Positions 1-5,363 of a DNA stretch of 33,697 nt are shown here, in pieces (within the stretch, counting starts at the first letter, position 1; every line of letters begins with the position of its first letter). The position numbers and the translations under genes are program-made. This DNA comes from a virus. The notes beneath the pieces are model-generated. The model had not been told where the DNA came from and searched no databases. It saw nothing but the letters and a program-made list of their open reading frames with translations. The stretch lies in the IMG/VR virus record IMGVR_UViG_3300030329_000852, positions 1 through 33,697 of that record, one strand, 5' to 3'.

Positions 1-98
1 TACCCCAATACACCAATACAAAAGCTTCACACTCTGGGCAGGACAAGTTCGTTACCATGCTATGCGACTCATCCTCTTTACAGTCTTTATGGCTACCC
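1..98. repeat. Terminal direct repeat, left copy
   Basis: The first 98 bases recur exactly at 33599-33696. The next base differs (t at 99, a at 33697). A reading frame on the minus strand continues without interruption when the two copies are merged, so this is best explained as the overlap of a circular or circularly permuted assembly with a unit of about 33,598 bp. A genuine short terminal redundancy in the virion cannot be excluded from sequence alone. Confidence 0.9.
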
Positions 99-133
99 TG
101 AATGAGCTTTACGTTACAATACCAACAATTCAT
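1..133 (-). CDS. Small zinc-ribbon protein, 5' part (gene crosses the window ends)
   Basis: On the joined circle this is a 54-aa protein running from ATG at 133 through base 1 (equal to 33599) to a TGA at 33569-33567. It begins MNCWYCNVKL and has two CxxC knuckles, CWYC near residues 3-6 and CPEC near residues 33-36, the pattern of a zinc ribbon, followed by a Lys/Glu-rich tail. The ATG overlaps the TGA of the upstream 48-aa gene (ATGA), which implies translational coupling within the leftward early operon. The specific role is unknown; small CxxC proteins in phages often bind nucleic acid or protein partners, but nothing here shows which. It is too short for most gene finders and is cut in linear annotation. 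Confidence 0.8.
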   Translation of the reverse strand, partial: MNCWYCNVKLIQGSHKDCKEDESHSMVTNLSCPECEAFVLVYWG

Positions 134-276
134 AACTCTCTCTCAATAGGGTAGATTGCTATAAGCTTTTCTTTGTATTTGTTTTGCAGATATCCCTTTG
201 CCTTTAAATCATTAAATAGGCGATACATCTTGTACTGCACCCACTTCTTCCCTTGTATTGCTGCTATGTAGTCCAT
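130..276 (-). CDS. Hypothetical 48-aa basic protein
   Basis: The frame starts at ATG 276, preceded by a strong AAGGAGA Shine-Dalgarno (SD) sequence five bases upstream, and ends with TGA overlapping the ATG of the zinc-ribbon gene. It overlaps the 3' end of the adenine methyltransferase gene by 65 bases in another frame. The product begins MDYIAAIQGKKWVQYKMYRL and is rich in Lys and Tyr with no membrane segment. I recognise no family. The ribosome site and the coupled stop/start make it a likely real gene of the leftward operon despite the overlap. Confidence 0.65.
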   Translation of the reverse strand: MDYIAAIQGKKWVQYKMYRLFNDLKAKGYLQNKYKEKLIAIYPIEREL

Positions 277-793
277 ATAAATCTCCTTGTTTACTGTGTT
301 TATCCAATACCTGATACTGGCATTGCTCCGAATGTGGCCTATTCCATATCGCTATGGCTAATGCTCTATCCGGCTTGCCACCCTTCCCCAGATAGTCCTC
401 CCTCCATGTCAGGTTGTACCAATGGCTAGGTCTATGCCTGTTCCATTGCGCATACCCCCTTCCACAAGCCCATAAACGCTCTGGACATACCAATGCCATT
501 TTCTCCACCCCTATATCAAAGGCATGATCGATAAACTCACGTATGCTGTTAAAAGGTGGATTAGTAACCAAAGCCGGGGCTAGTGCTTCCTTATACCAGT
601 AAAAGTTTTGGTTCGTTCTTATATCCGTAGATATGACTTGCCTGTCATTGTTGCTTAAAGCACTACTGAAACGCATATCCCCTGCACAGGGTTCCCATAT
701 ACCTTTTACATCCCATTGCTCGTCTATGAGCCTTACAACAGTATCTACGATGCTATAAGGTGTTGGATAGAAGTCATGTTGGTTTCTTGTCAT
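212..793 (-). CDS. DNA N6-adenine-type methyltransferase
   Basis: 193 aa. The sequence shows an SAM-binding motif I (WEPCAGD, residues 33-39), an acidic residue after the next strand (STDI, residues 55-58) and the catalytic NPPF motif (residues 78-81), the signature of the amino-methyltransferase class that modifies adenine N6 (or cytosine N4). The N-terminal DFYPTP segment is common in phage methyltransferases of this size. The start has AAAGGAAAG upstream. It sits in the leftward early operon after the C5-methyltransferase and overlaps the 56-aa gene before it and the 48-aa gene after it. No restriction endonuclease lies nearby, so it is probably an orphan enzyme used to protect phage DNA or alter its regulation. 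Target sequence is not predictable here. Confidence 0.85.
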   Translation of the reverse strand: MTRNQHDFYPTPYSIVDTVVRLIDEQWDVKGIWEPCAGDMRFSSALSNNDRQVISTDIRTNQNFYWYKEALAPALVTNPPFNSIREFIDHAFDIGVEKMALVCPERLWACGRGYAQWNRHRPSHWYNLTWREDYLGKGGKPDRALAIAIWNRPHSEQCQYQVLDKHSKQGDLYGLHSSNTREEVGAVQDVSPI

Positions 794-944
794 TACTTTC
801 CTTTGTTAGTTCCATTGGATCTGCTTTGGTATTGATGGTGTATTTAAGATCGTTGTCTCTTATCCTGCAAAAGAGAAAGTCATTGAGTTCAGATAGCTTG
901 GGCTTTCTGTTGGCAACAAAAGTTATAACAATCTCATACTTCAT
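774..944 (-). CDS. Hypothetical 56-aa protein between the two methyltransferases
   Basis: ATG at 944 overlaps the last codons of the C5-methyltransferase (stop at 934) and is preceded by GAAGGAG about eight bases upstream; TGA at 776-774 lies 20 bases inside the adenine methyltransferase gene. The product begins MKYEIVITFV and is a mixed charged protein without recognisable motifs. Overlaps at both ends are typical of this operon. It covers what would otherwise be an unexplained 140-base gap. Function unknown. Confidence 0.65.
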   Translation of the reverse strand: MKYEIVITFVANRKPKLSELNDFLFCRIRDNDLKYTINTKADPMELTKESNDKKPT

Positions 945-2313
945 CCCATAGCTCCTTCATTGCCAATCCCAACTGATACACCACTTGAGGCACCACCGCA
1001 TTTCCAAGCATTTTCAATCTTTGCGTCCTTCCTGCTTGATTTGTTGTAACTCTTGGGATGTCAGGTTCGTCCAACCACGAGGAAACCCCATCAACCACTC
1101 CACCCAGTCTGCGTTCAATGCTCCCTTGTTGATATTGTTCTCTGTCTTTGCCACTCTGTGCATTAAGCTCTCCTGTCTCTTTGGATCTGCTAGTTTCTCT
1201 ATCGATCCGCTGTCCTTCCAATCCCTTGCCTTGGGTGTTGGGTACATCTGCACCATCCCTCTCAAGTTGCCCTTGGCTATGTCGTGTGGTATACCCTCTT
1301 TGTTTTTCTTCATATGTGCTGAATTCATGTCTGATGTCTTGGGAGTTGGCCACATTTTCTGTGCTACTCTCTCTTCTAACTTTGCTCCCAATGGCCCCTT
1401 TTTCTCTATTCTCTTCTGTATCGTGTTGGTGTTCTCGGCCATCGCTGCCGAAGCTCTGGGTGTTGGCCACATCTGTACTGCTCCTTGTAAATCTATTTGA
1501 TGCTTCCCCACTCTGTTTTCCCAATATTCTTTTGTTCTTTCGTGTCCGTTGTCTGTTGTTGGTGTTGGCCACATCTTTTGCTTCTCCTCGTAATCCACCG
1601 CATCCTGTAACCTCACTCCCCATCGTACTCCCTTCTTGTTCTTGCGGCTGTAATTCCCGTTCTGCTTCTCCACTCCCTCTGGTATTCCCCCTTGCTTCGC
1701 TGTCGGTGTTGGCCACATCTGTACTTTGTCTGCTAGATTGAGACTGTGGCTGCTCTGCTTGTCCTTCGTCATGCGTCTGCCTGTCTTTGTCAGTTCTGCG
1801 TTGGGATGTTCTATCTCCTGTGTTGTTGGAGTAGGCCACAATCCAGACACGCTCTCTTTTATGGTTGGCATCGACTGCTGAAGCTGGAATAACAAACGCC
1901 CTCGTGGAGTAGCCTTCACTCTCCAAGTCAAGTAACACTTCATCGAGGCCCAAGACAATGTGACCAGACACATTCTCGCAAAGGATGAGAGAGGGTCTTT
2001 TGTGTTTAATAATTTCAAACATTCTCGGCCAGAGGTGGCGGTCATCTTGCGTGCCTTTTTGCTTCCCGGCAACGGAGAAGGGTTGGCATGGGTAGCCCCC
2101 AACGATACAGTCGATTTCTCCGCAACTGTCTGGGTCAAAGGTTTTGACATCTCCCCAAACAGGGACATCTGGCCAATGTCTTTTAAGTATGTGTTGGCAG
2201 TAGGGGTCGTATTCAACGAACTGGACTGTTTCAAAGTGTCCTGTTGCTTCAAGCCCAAGGTCAATTCCTCCGATGCCTGCGAAGAGGGAAAGTGTTTTGA
2301 TTTTTTCATTCAC
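934..2313 (-). CDS. DNA cytosine-C5 methyltransferase (Dcm-like)
   Basis: 459 aa with C5-methyltransferase motifs in order: I (FAGIGG, 11-16), IV with the catalytic Cys (GGYPCQPFSVAG, Cys 76), VI (ENV, 113-115), VIII (RERVW, 153-157) and X (GNAVVPQ, about 437-443). Between VIII and X, where the target-recognition domain should be, lies about 270 aa of hydrophilic, disorder-like sequence with repeated VANT/VANS/VPNT units; the protein is about 100 aa longer than many phage relatives. The start is GTG at 2313, overlapping the TGA of the upstream gene (GTGA). The AAGG of the putative SD is only about four bases away, closer than ideal. A second frame (1014-2309) is open through nearly the whole gene. 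The role is methylation of cytosine in phage (or host) DNA; no partner nuclease is visible. Confidence 0.9.
   Translation of the reverse strand: MNEKIKTLSLFAGIGGIDLGLEATGHFETVQFVEYDPYCQHILKRHWPDVPVWGDVKTFDPDSCGEIDCIVGGYPCQPFSVAGKQKGTQDDRHLWPRMFEIIKHKRPSLILCENVSGHIVLGLDEVLLDLESEGYSTRAFVIPASAVDANHKRERVWIVAYSNNTGDRTSQRRTDKDRQTHDEGQAEQPQSQSSRQSTDVANTDSEARGNTRGSGEAERELQPQEQEGSTMGSEVTGCGGLRGEAKDVANTNNRQRTRKNKRILGKQSGEASNRFTRSSTDVANTQSFGSDGREHQHDTEENREKGAIGSKVRRESSTENVANSQDIRHEFSTYEEKQRGYTTRHSQGQLERDGADVPNTQGKGLEGQRIDRETSRSKETGELNAQSGKDREQYQQGSIERRLGGVVDGVSSWLDEPDIPRVTTNQAGRTQRLKMLGNAVVPQVVYQLGLAMKELWDEV
1014..2309 (-). CDS. Overprinted protein on the C5-methyltransferase gene (WPTP-repeat protein)
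   Basis: A 431-codon frame, +1 relative to the methyltransferase frame on the same strand. It starts at ATG 2309, directly after the TGA of the upstream gene, with AAGG about eight bases upstream (better spaced than for the methyltransferase GTG). It contains a segment LTWRVKATPRGRLLFQLQ-S-MP, six W/Y-P-T-P units, and near the end LNADWVEWLMGFPRGWT (398-414). From memory, proteins with this LTWK...WPTP...WVEWLMG pattern occur in phages and bacteria next to, or fused to, C5-methyltransferases, so the frame appears conserved rather than accidental. It may serve as the target-recognition or accessory part. It could be reached by its own start or by a +1 frameshift. Function is inferred; absence of stops over 431 codons in an AT-rich genome is the direct evidence. 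Confidence 0.65.
   Translation of the reverse strand: MKKSKHFPSSQASEELTLGLKQQDTLKQSSSLNTTPTANTYLKDIGQMSLFGEMSKPLTQTVAEKSTVSLGATHANPSPLPGSKKARKMTATSGRECLKLLNTKDPLSSFARMCLVTLSWASMKCYLTWRVKATPRGRLLFQLQQSMPTIKESVSGLWPTPTTQEIEHPNAELTKTGRRMTKDKQSSHSLNLADKVQMWPTPTAKQGGIPEGVEKQNGNYSRKNKKGVRWGVRLQDAVDYEEKQKMWPTPTTDNGHERTKEYWENRVGKHQIDLQGAVQMWPTPRASAAMAENTNTIQKRIEKKGPLGAKLEERVAQKMWPTPKTSDMNSAHMKKNKEGIPHDIAKGNLRGMVQMYPTPKARDWKDSGSIEKLADPKRQESLMHRVAKTENNINKGALNADWVEWLMGFPRGWTNLTSQELQQIKQEGRKD
1233..1841 (-). repeat. Six dispersed copies of a 15-bp WPTP/VANT-coding unit
   Basis: Near-identical 15-mers lie at 1233-1247, 1341-1355, 1458-1472, 1560-1574, 1704-1718 and 1827-1841 (plus-strand consensus GGGTGTTGGCCACAT). 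They are 102 to 144 bases apart, always a multiple of three. On the minus strand they encode (M/L)-(W/Y)-P-T-P in one frame and VANT-like residues in the other, so selection on either frame fixes both. Confidence 0.85.
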
Positions 2314-2561
2314 TTACCCTTCCCAAAATAAGGCTTGCGTTTCTTTGGTTTGTTCATCATGTCCTGTGCTTTCTTAACCAATAAATGTGTGTATCCATTA
2401 GCTGCTTTCTTTTGCGACATTTCTATATGGCCTTTGTCATAATCTTGTCTTGCTTGTATCACTACATCAGGCTCTATCTCTATCCACTTATCTGAATTAG
2501 GTCTCTTAAAAGCAATAGGATGCCATTGCATACTTTTTCGTAGTCTTTGATATTCACTCAT
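2310..2561 (-). CDS. Hypothetical protein, 83 aa
   Basis: Starts MSEYQRLRKSMQWHPIAFKR with an AAGGTGA ribosome site upstream. The product is charged and Lys-rich at the C-terminus (KPKKRKPYFGKGK), suggesting nucleic-acid contact, but no family is recognised. Its TGA overlaps the GTG of the C5-methyltransferase and immediately precedes the ATG of the overprinted frame, so translation of those two is probably coupled to this gene. It is the second gene of the leftward early operon. Confidence 0.7.
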   Translation of the reverse strand: MSEYQRLRKSMQWHPIAFKRPNSDKWIEIEPDVVIQARQDYDKGHIEMSQKKAANGYTHLLVKKAQDMMNKPKKRKPYFGKGK

Positions 2562-2609
2562 ATCGAATCACCTTCGCATTTATTATAATAAACACTTAAC
2601 ACTAACTGT

Positions 2610-2816
2610 CTATTCCATATAAAAATCATTGGGCTGTACTGCTCCATCTGTTAATCGTAATATTGCCATCATAAACTTGCGGTCAGGTATCATACTATTA
2701 GGGTGTGTAACTGGTAAACACCAACGTCTACAGACTGTTGCATGACTACATCCTAATAACATGGCAAGCCTTCCGTATGTCATATTTTTGTTTAGTCTAT
2801 ATTCATTTAATTTCAT
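2610..2816 (-). CDS. Cro/YdaS-like helix-turn-helix regulator
   Basis: 68 aa. Residues about 12-32 (MTYGRLAMLLGCSHATVCRR) fit a helix-turn-helix: A-x-x-L-G-C-S-x-x-T-V. Length and single-domain layout match Cro-type or YdaS-type phage regulators rather than a full CI repressor with an oligomerisation domain. It is the first gene leftward from the divergent control region. No SD sequence is visible; a TATAAA lies nine bases before the ATG, so the message may be leaderless, as for lambda cI transcribed from PRM. It probably binds the twin TTTATAAA palindromes just upstream. Whether it acts as repressor or Cro is not decidable from sequence. Confidence 0.7.
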   Translation of the reverse strand: MKLNEYRLNKNMTYGRLAMLLGCSHATVCRRWCLPVTHPNSMIPDRKFMMAILRLTDGAVQPNDFYME

Positions 2817-2823
2817 AATGCTT

Positions 2824-2864
2824 ATTTTATAAATTGTAACTAATATAAATATAGTTTATAAAAT
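2824..2864. promoter_or_regulatory. Divergent early control region with twin palindromic operators
   Basis: A 10-bp inverted repeat (ATTTTATAAA at 2824-2833, TTTATAAAAT at 2855-2864) frames 21 bases. Each arm contains the 8-bp palindrome TTTATAAA, so it can be read as two operator copies 29 bp apart. Rightward, TTGTAA (2834-2839), 17 bases, TATAAA (2857-2862) is a good sigma70-type promoter for the exonuclease operon whose -10 lies in the right palindrome. Leftward, TATAAA (2831-2826) lies in the left palindrome, with no good -35. Binding at either site would block the matching promoter. Sites are inferred, not proven. Confidence 0.6.
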
Positions 2865-2909
2865 TAACACGAAGAGTCAAAGATTAATTAATATAGAAAT
2901 GAGGTAAAT

Positions 2910-3875
2910 ATGGCAGAAGAAATGACTCCCAAGTATGCAAGGGATAAATACTATTTTCATCATAGTAATCCATCGAGTAGTGATGGACAAACCTTTTGGA
3001 ACAAGTGTAGGAAAAGACAAATAGTCAACAAAGCTTGGTCTATTCTTAAAGGCGAAATAAAAGGCGATAGAGAACTAGCATCTAAAACTATAGAGGAATA
3101 CTTTGACTCTAACGTAAAGATGCACTCAGGCAAAATTGTACAGGATATATGCGATAAACATTTACTAGATAATATGTCTTATGCTCAAGCATTAAAAGAG
3201 GGTTATGAAAAATTAAGAGAATACAAGATCCCATCGTGGAGAGACCACGCTAAAGAAACAGCAGAGTTAGAACACAAAGAAAAATTATTGTATGCCCAGA
3301 AAGAAGTTAAAGGCGAAATGGTATGGAAGAAGTCTGATCAAGGCACAGCTAGTGAGATGGATTTAGTTGCAGCTCATGCCATAGAAGGATTAAGAGAAGC
3401 TCAAAATATAAACAAGTTAAATAGATTAGAAGCCGAAGTGGATCTATACAAACCTCTACCCGGTTGCGACCTAATGTATAATGGCAAGCCTGATTATAGC
3501 AAAATGATAGAACTTAAAACACAATGGGATGGCAATGTTCATACAGGAAGTCCAAGAGCAAATAGTTTACCGCAAGAGATAAGACCTGCACACATGACAC
3601 AGATTGCAGGCTACTGGCATTTAACAAATAAGACTATACCAACGATTGTTTATGCAAATAGAGTTGGGTACAGATTGTTTACACCTTCAGAGGATCAGTT
3701 ACATAACGCATTGGAGTTTATTATAGAGAGCTGCCAAAGAAGAGAACGACTACTAAAGACAGCCAAGGATGTAGAGGACTTACTAAGACTATGTGATCCT
3801 CAATGGGGTGCGATGTTTGGTTGGAAAGATTTAAACCCTACAGTTTTACATAATGCTAAAAAAATATGGAGGTAA
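2910..3875 (+). CDS. PD-(D/E)XK (RecB/Cas4-like) exonuclease
   Basis: 321 aa. The nuclease core is visible: E174 region (EAEVDLYKPLPGCDLMYNGK), then GKPDYSKMIELKTQ (about residues 192-205) with D195, E201 and K203 giving the D...ExK arrangement, followed by HMTQIAGYWHL where the Q is the usual motif of lambda-exo/RecB-type nucleases. The SD GAGGT is four bases before the ATG. It heads the rightward early operon and is paired with the annealing-type protein two genes downstream, as in lambda exo/bet or other SynExo pairs. It likely resects double-stranded ends during recombination-dependent replication or repair. Confidence 0.8.
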   Translation: MAEEMTPKYARDKYYFHHSNPSSSDGQTFWNKCRKRQIVNKAWSILKGEIKGDRELASKTIEEYFDSNVKMHSGKIVQDICDKHLLDNMSYAQALKEGYEKLREYKIPSWRDHAKETAELEHKEKLLYAQKEVKGEMVWKKSDQGTASEMDLVAAHAIEGLREAQNINKLNRLEAEVDLYKPLPGCDLMYNGKPDYSKMIELKTQWDGNVHTGSPRANSLPQEIRPAHMTQIAGYWHLTNKTIPTIVYANRVGYRLFTPSEDQLHNALEFIIESCQRRERLLKTAKDVEDLLRLCDPQWGAMFGWKDLNPTVLHNAKKIWR

Positions 3876-3876
3876 T

Positions 3877-4089
3877 ATGAAGCGAAAACTTAAACGATCC
3901 TTTAACGAATATGAAGGATTAAATTTTAATTTAATTAAGGATCATATACAAAATACTACAATACATAAAAAACACAAAACTAATACTATGATAGTAAAAT
4001 ATATATGCATTGCAGGACTACTGTTAAGTGTTGGTTATTTAATGGGATGTGTATATATAGATTGGTCAGGTTTATATGGAACAGATTAA
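3877..4089 (+). CDS. Small single-pass membrane protein, 70 aa
   Basis: The preferred start is ATG 3877 (MKRKLKRSFNEY), with GGAGG-T four bases upstream, one base after the exonuclease TAA; an earlier in-frame ATG at 3853 lies inside the exonuclease gene. A basic N-terminal half is followed by one hydrophobic stretch near residues 37-57 (IVKYICIAGLLLSVGYLMG), so the N-terminus is probably cytoplasmic. It sits between exonuclease and annealing protein genes and overlaps the latter by 14 bases. Function unknown; no link to recombination is evident from sequence. Confidence 0.65.
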   Translation: MKRKLKRSFNEYEGLNFNLIKDHIQNTTIHKKHKTNTMIVKYICIAGLLLSVGYLMGCVYIDWSGLYGTD

Positions 4090-4729
4090 TCATAAAGTTG
4101 TAATGGCTGAAGCAGAAAAACTTACTGCTATTGCTGGTGTAAAAGTTAAGGGAAATAAAAAGTATTTAATGGTAAAAGATAGAGTAGAAGTATTCCGTAA
4201 ATACTATGGCCTTAATCTTGGTATAGATACAACTGTCTTACATATAGATGATAGTGTTGTACGAGTACAGGCAAAGATAATAGATGCTAATAATAAAGTG
4301 ATTGGATCTGGTCTTGCTGAAGAAGTAAGAGCATCATCACACATTACAAAAACATCTGCTTTAGAAGTATGTGAAAGTTCTGCAATAGGTAGAGCTTTAT
4401 CTAGTATAGGATTGCATGGCGGAGAGTATGCATCGGCAGAGGAAATGTTAAATGCTGTAAAAAAACAAGAAAAAGTAGAAGAAAGTATTACAAAAACTAA
4501 AAGAGATGAACACCCATTAGACGATGTTTCTTTTCATCCTAAAAATAATTGGGAAGCTTGGAGAGACATTAATATGAAAACACTAGGCAAGTATAAGTTC
4601 GTTGCAGAGTTTCAGAAATGGCTTGCTGCTAACAATGAATATTTAGTGGAATATAAGAATGAAGATGCAGATAGTTACGAAGTTTTAAAACAATTTATTA
4701 CAACAAAAATGAAAGGATGTGCAGAATGA
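4076..4729 (+). CDS. Putative single-strand annealing/ssDNA-binding recombination protein
   Basis: 217 aa. The N-terminal 130 residues contain HITKTSALEVCESSAIGRAL then SSIGLHGGEYASAEEM, a motif (S-A-x-E-x-x-E/C-S-S-A-I-G-R-A-L-x-x-x-G) that recurs in phage proteins annotated as Erf/Rad52-type or ssDNA-binding recombination proteins. The C-terminal 80 residues are charged, with Trp pairs, possibly a partner-binding tail. Position after a PD-(D/E)XK exonuclease supports an exonuclease/annealase pair. ATG 4076 overlaps the membrane-protein gene; a weak AGG lies upstream. The exact superfamily cannot be settled without a profile search. Confidence 0.6.
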   Translation: MEQINHKVVMAEAEKLTAIAGVKVKGNKKYLMVKDRVEVFRKYYGLNLGIDTTVLHIDDSVVRVQAKIIDANNKVIGSGLAEEVRASSHITKTSALEVCESSAIGRALSSIGLHGGEYASAEEMLNAVKKQEKVEESITKTKRDEHPLDDVSFHPKNNWEAWRDINMKTLGKYKFVAEFQKWLAANNEYLVEYKNEDADSYEVLKQFITTKMKGCAE

Positions 4730-5013
4730 GTAGACCAGAGTTTGGAAATAGTAAGATAAAGATTGTTAGTAATATGAATGTTGATGACCATGTTACAGCA
4801 AGCTGTTGGTTAAATGTAACGGATGAGGATCTAGCTAAAAGAATGGTAGAGTATTTCTCTGATACAAATAACTCTAAGATAAATGTAGTCATACAGAAAA
4901 GAACTGGCGAAGGATATAACACAACAAAGATTGCTAGTTTTAATTTGTTTGTTAATACACCTAAAGAAGAAACTATACAAAAGAAGGTAGATACAAATGG
5001 ACTACTCCCATAA
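4726..5013 (+). CDS. Hypothetical protein, 95 aa
   Basis: The start chosen is ATG 4726 (MSRPEFGNSK), which overlaps the TGA of the annealing-protein gene (ATGA) and has AAAGGA about eight bases upstream; an in-frame ATG at 4717 is less well placed. The product is hydrophilic with beta-strand-like segments and no motif I recognise. Its stop lies 17 bases inside the next gene. Operon position suggests a role in recombination or DNA metabolism, but this is only context. Confidence 0.6.
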   Translation: MSRPEFGNSKIKIVSNMNVDDHVTASCWLNVTDEDLAKRMVEYFSDTNNSKINVVIQKRTGEGYNTTKIASFNLFVNTPKEETIQKKVDTNGLLP

Positions 5014-5221
5014 AGCATTATTAAACTCAGCAGAAGCCATTAGAGAATTATGGGGCGAAGAGATTAATGAGACTAACAGAAAAAGATTAAGATACTTTAT
5101 TAATGCAGGTTTTATAAAAGGATATAAGATTAAAGATGGTGGAAGATGGCACATACCCAGAGCAGAAATTGACAAGTTCAAAGGAACGCATATTGATATG
5201 GGCAACAGAAACAGAGATTAG
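4997..5221 (+). CDS. Excisionase-like winged HTH (MerR/HTH_17 type) protein
   Basis: 74 aa. It reads LNSAEAIRELWG ... TNRKRLRYFINAGFIKGYKI ... GGRWHIPRAEIDKF, the layout of small excisionase/AlpA-like proteins: a recognition helix after (R)LRYFINAGFI and the hallmark wing R-W-x-I-P-x-x-x-I-D. AAGGTAG lies about six bases before the ATG. It ends about 130 bases from the 3' end of the tyrosine integrase, encoded head to head with it, so a role as recombination directionality factor is plausible. The same fold is used for transcription control, so Xis activity is inferred from neighbourhood. Confidence 0.6.
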   Translation: MDYSHKALLNSAEAIRELWGEEINETNRKRLRYFINAGFIKGYKIKDGGRWHIPRAEIDKFKGTHIDMGNRNRD

Positions 5222-5363
5222 TATTCTTATAGGTAACAAGCTTTATAAGAAGCCTGTGAATAAAGAACAGTTGTTAAACCTTGCCCAGATGTTTCTGAGC
5301 AAGGCTATCAACTATGACTTTTATAAAGAGTTTGAATATACTAAAAATCCTTTTAAAGACTAA
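5193..5363 (+). CDS. Hypothetical protein, 56 aa (TTG start)
   Basis: The frame is open from 5136, but residues there overlap the excisionase-like gene completely. The best start is TTG 5193, seven bases after AAAGGAA, giving a product that begins (M)IWATETEISILIG. It has a short hydrophobic strand pattern and a charged C-terminus, no known motif. Its last 11 bases overlap the 3' end of the integrase on the other strand, so it is the final gene of the rightward operon. Confidence 0.5.
   Translation: MIWATETEISILIGNKLYKKPVNKEQLLNLAQMFLSKAINYDFYKEFEYTKNPFKD

Noticed and set aside
985-1741. Long plus-strand open frames opposite the methyltransferase gene (985-1500, 1148-1741, and 1960-2331)
   Set aside because: They have no ribosome sites, Cys/Leu/Ser-rich compositions typical of antisense reading, and oppose two same-strand frames that carry recognisable motifs.
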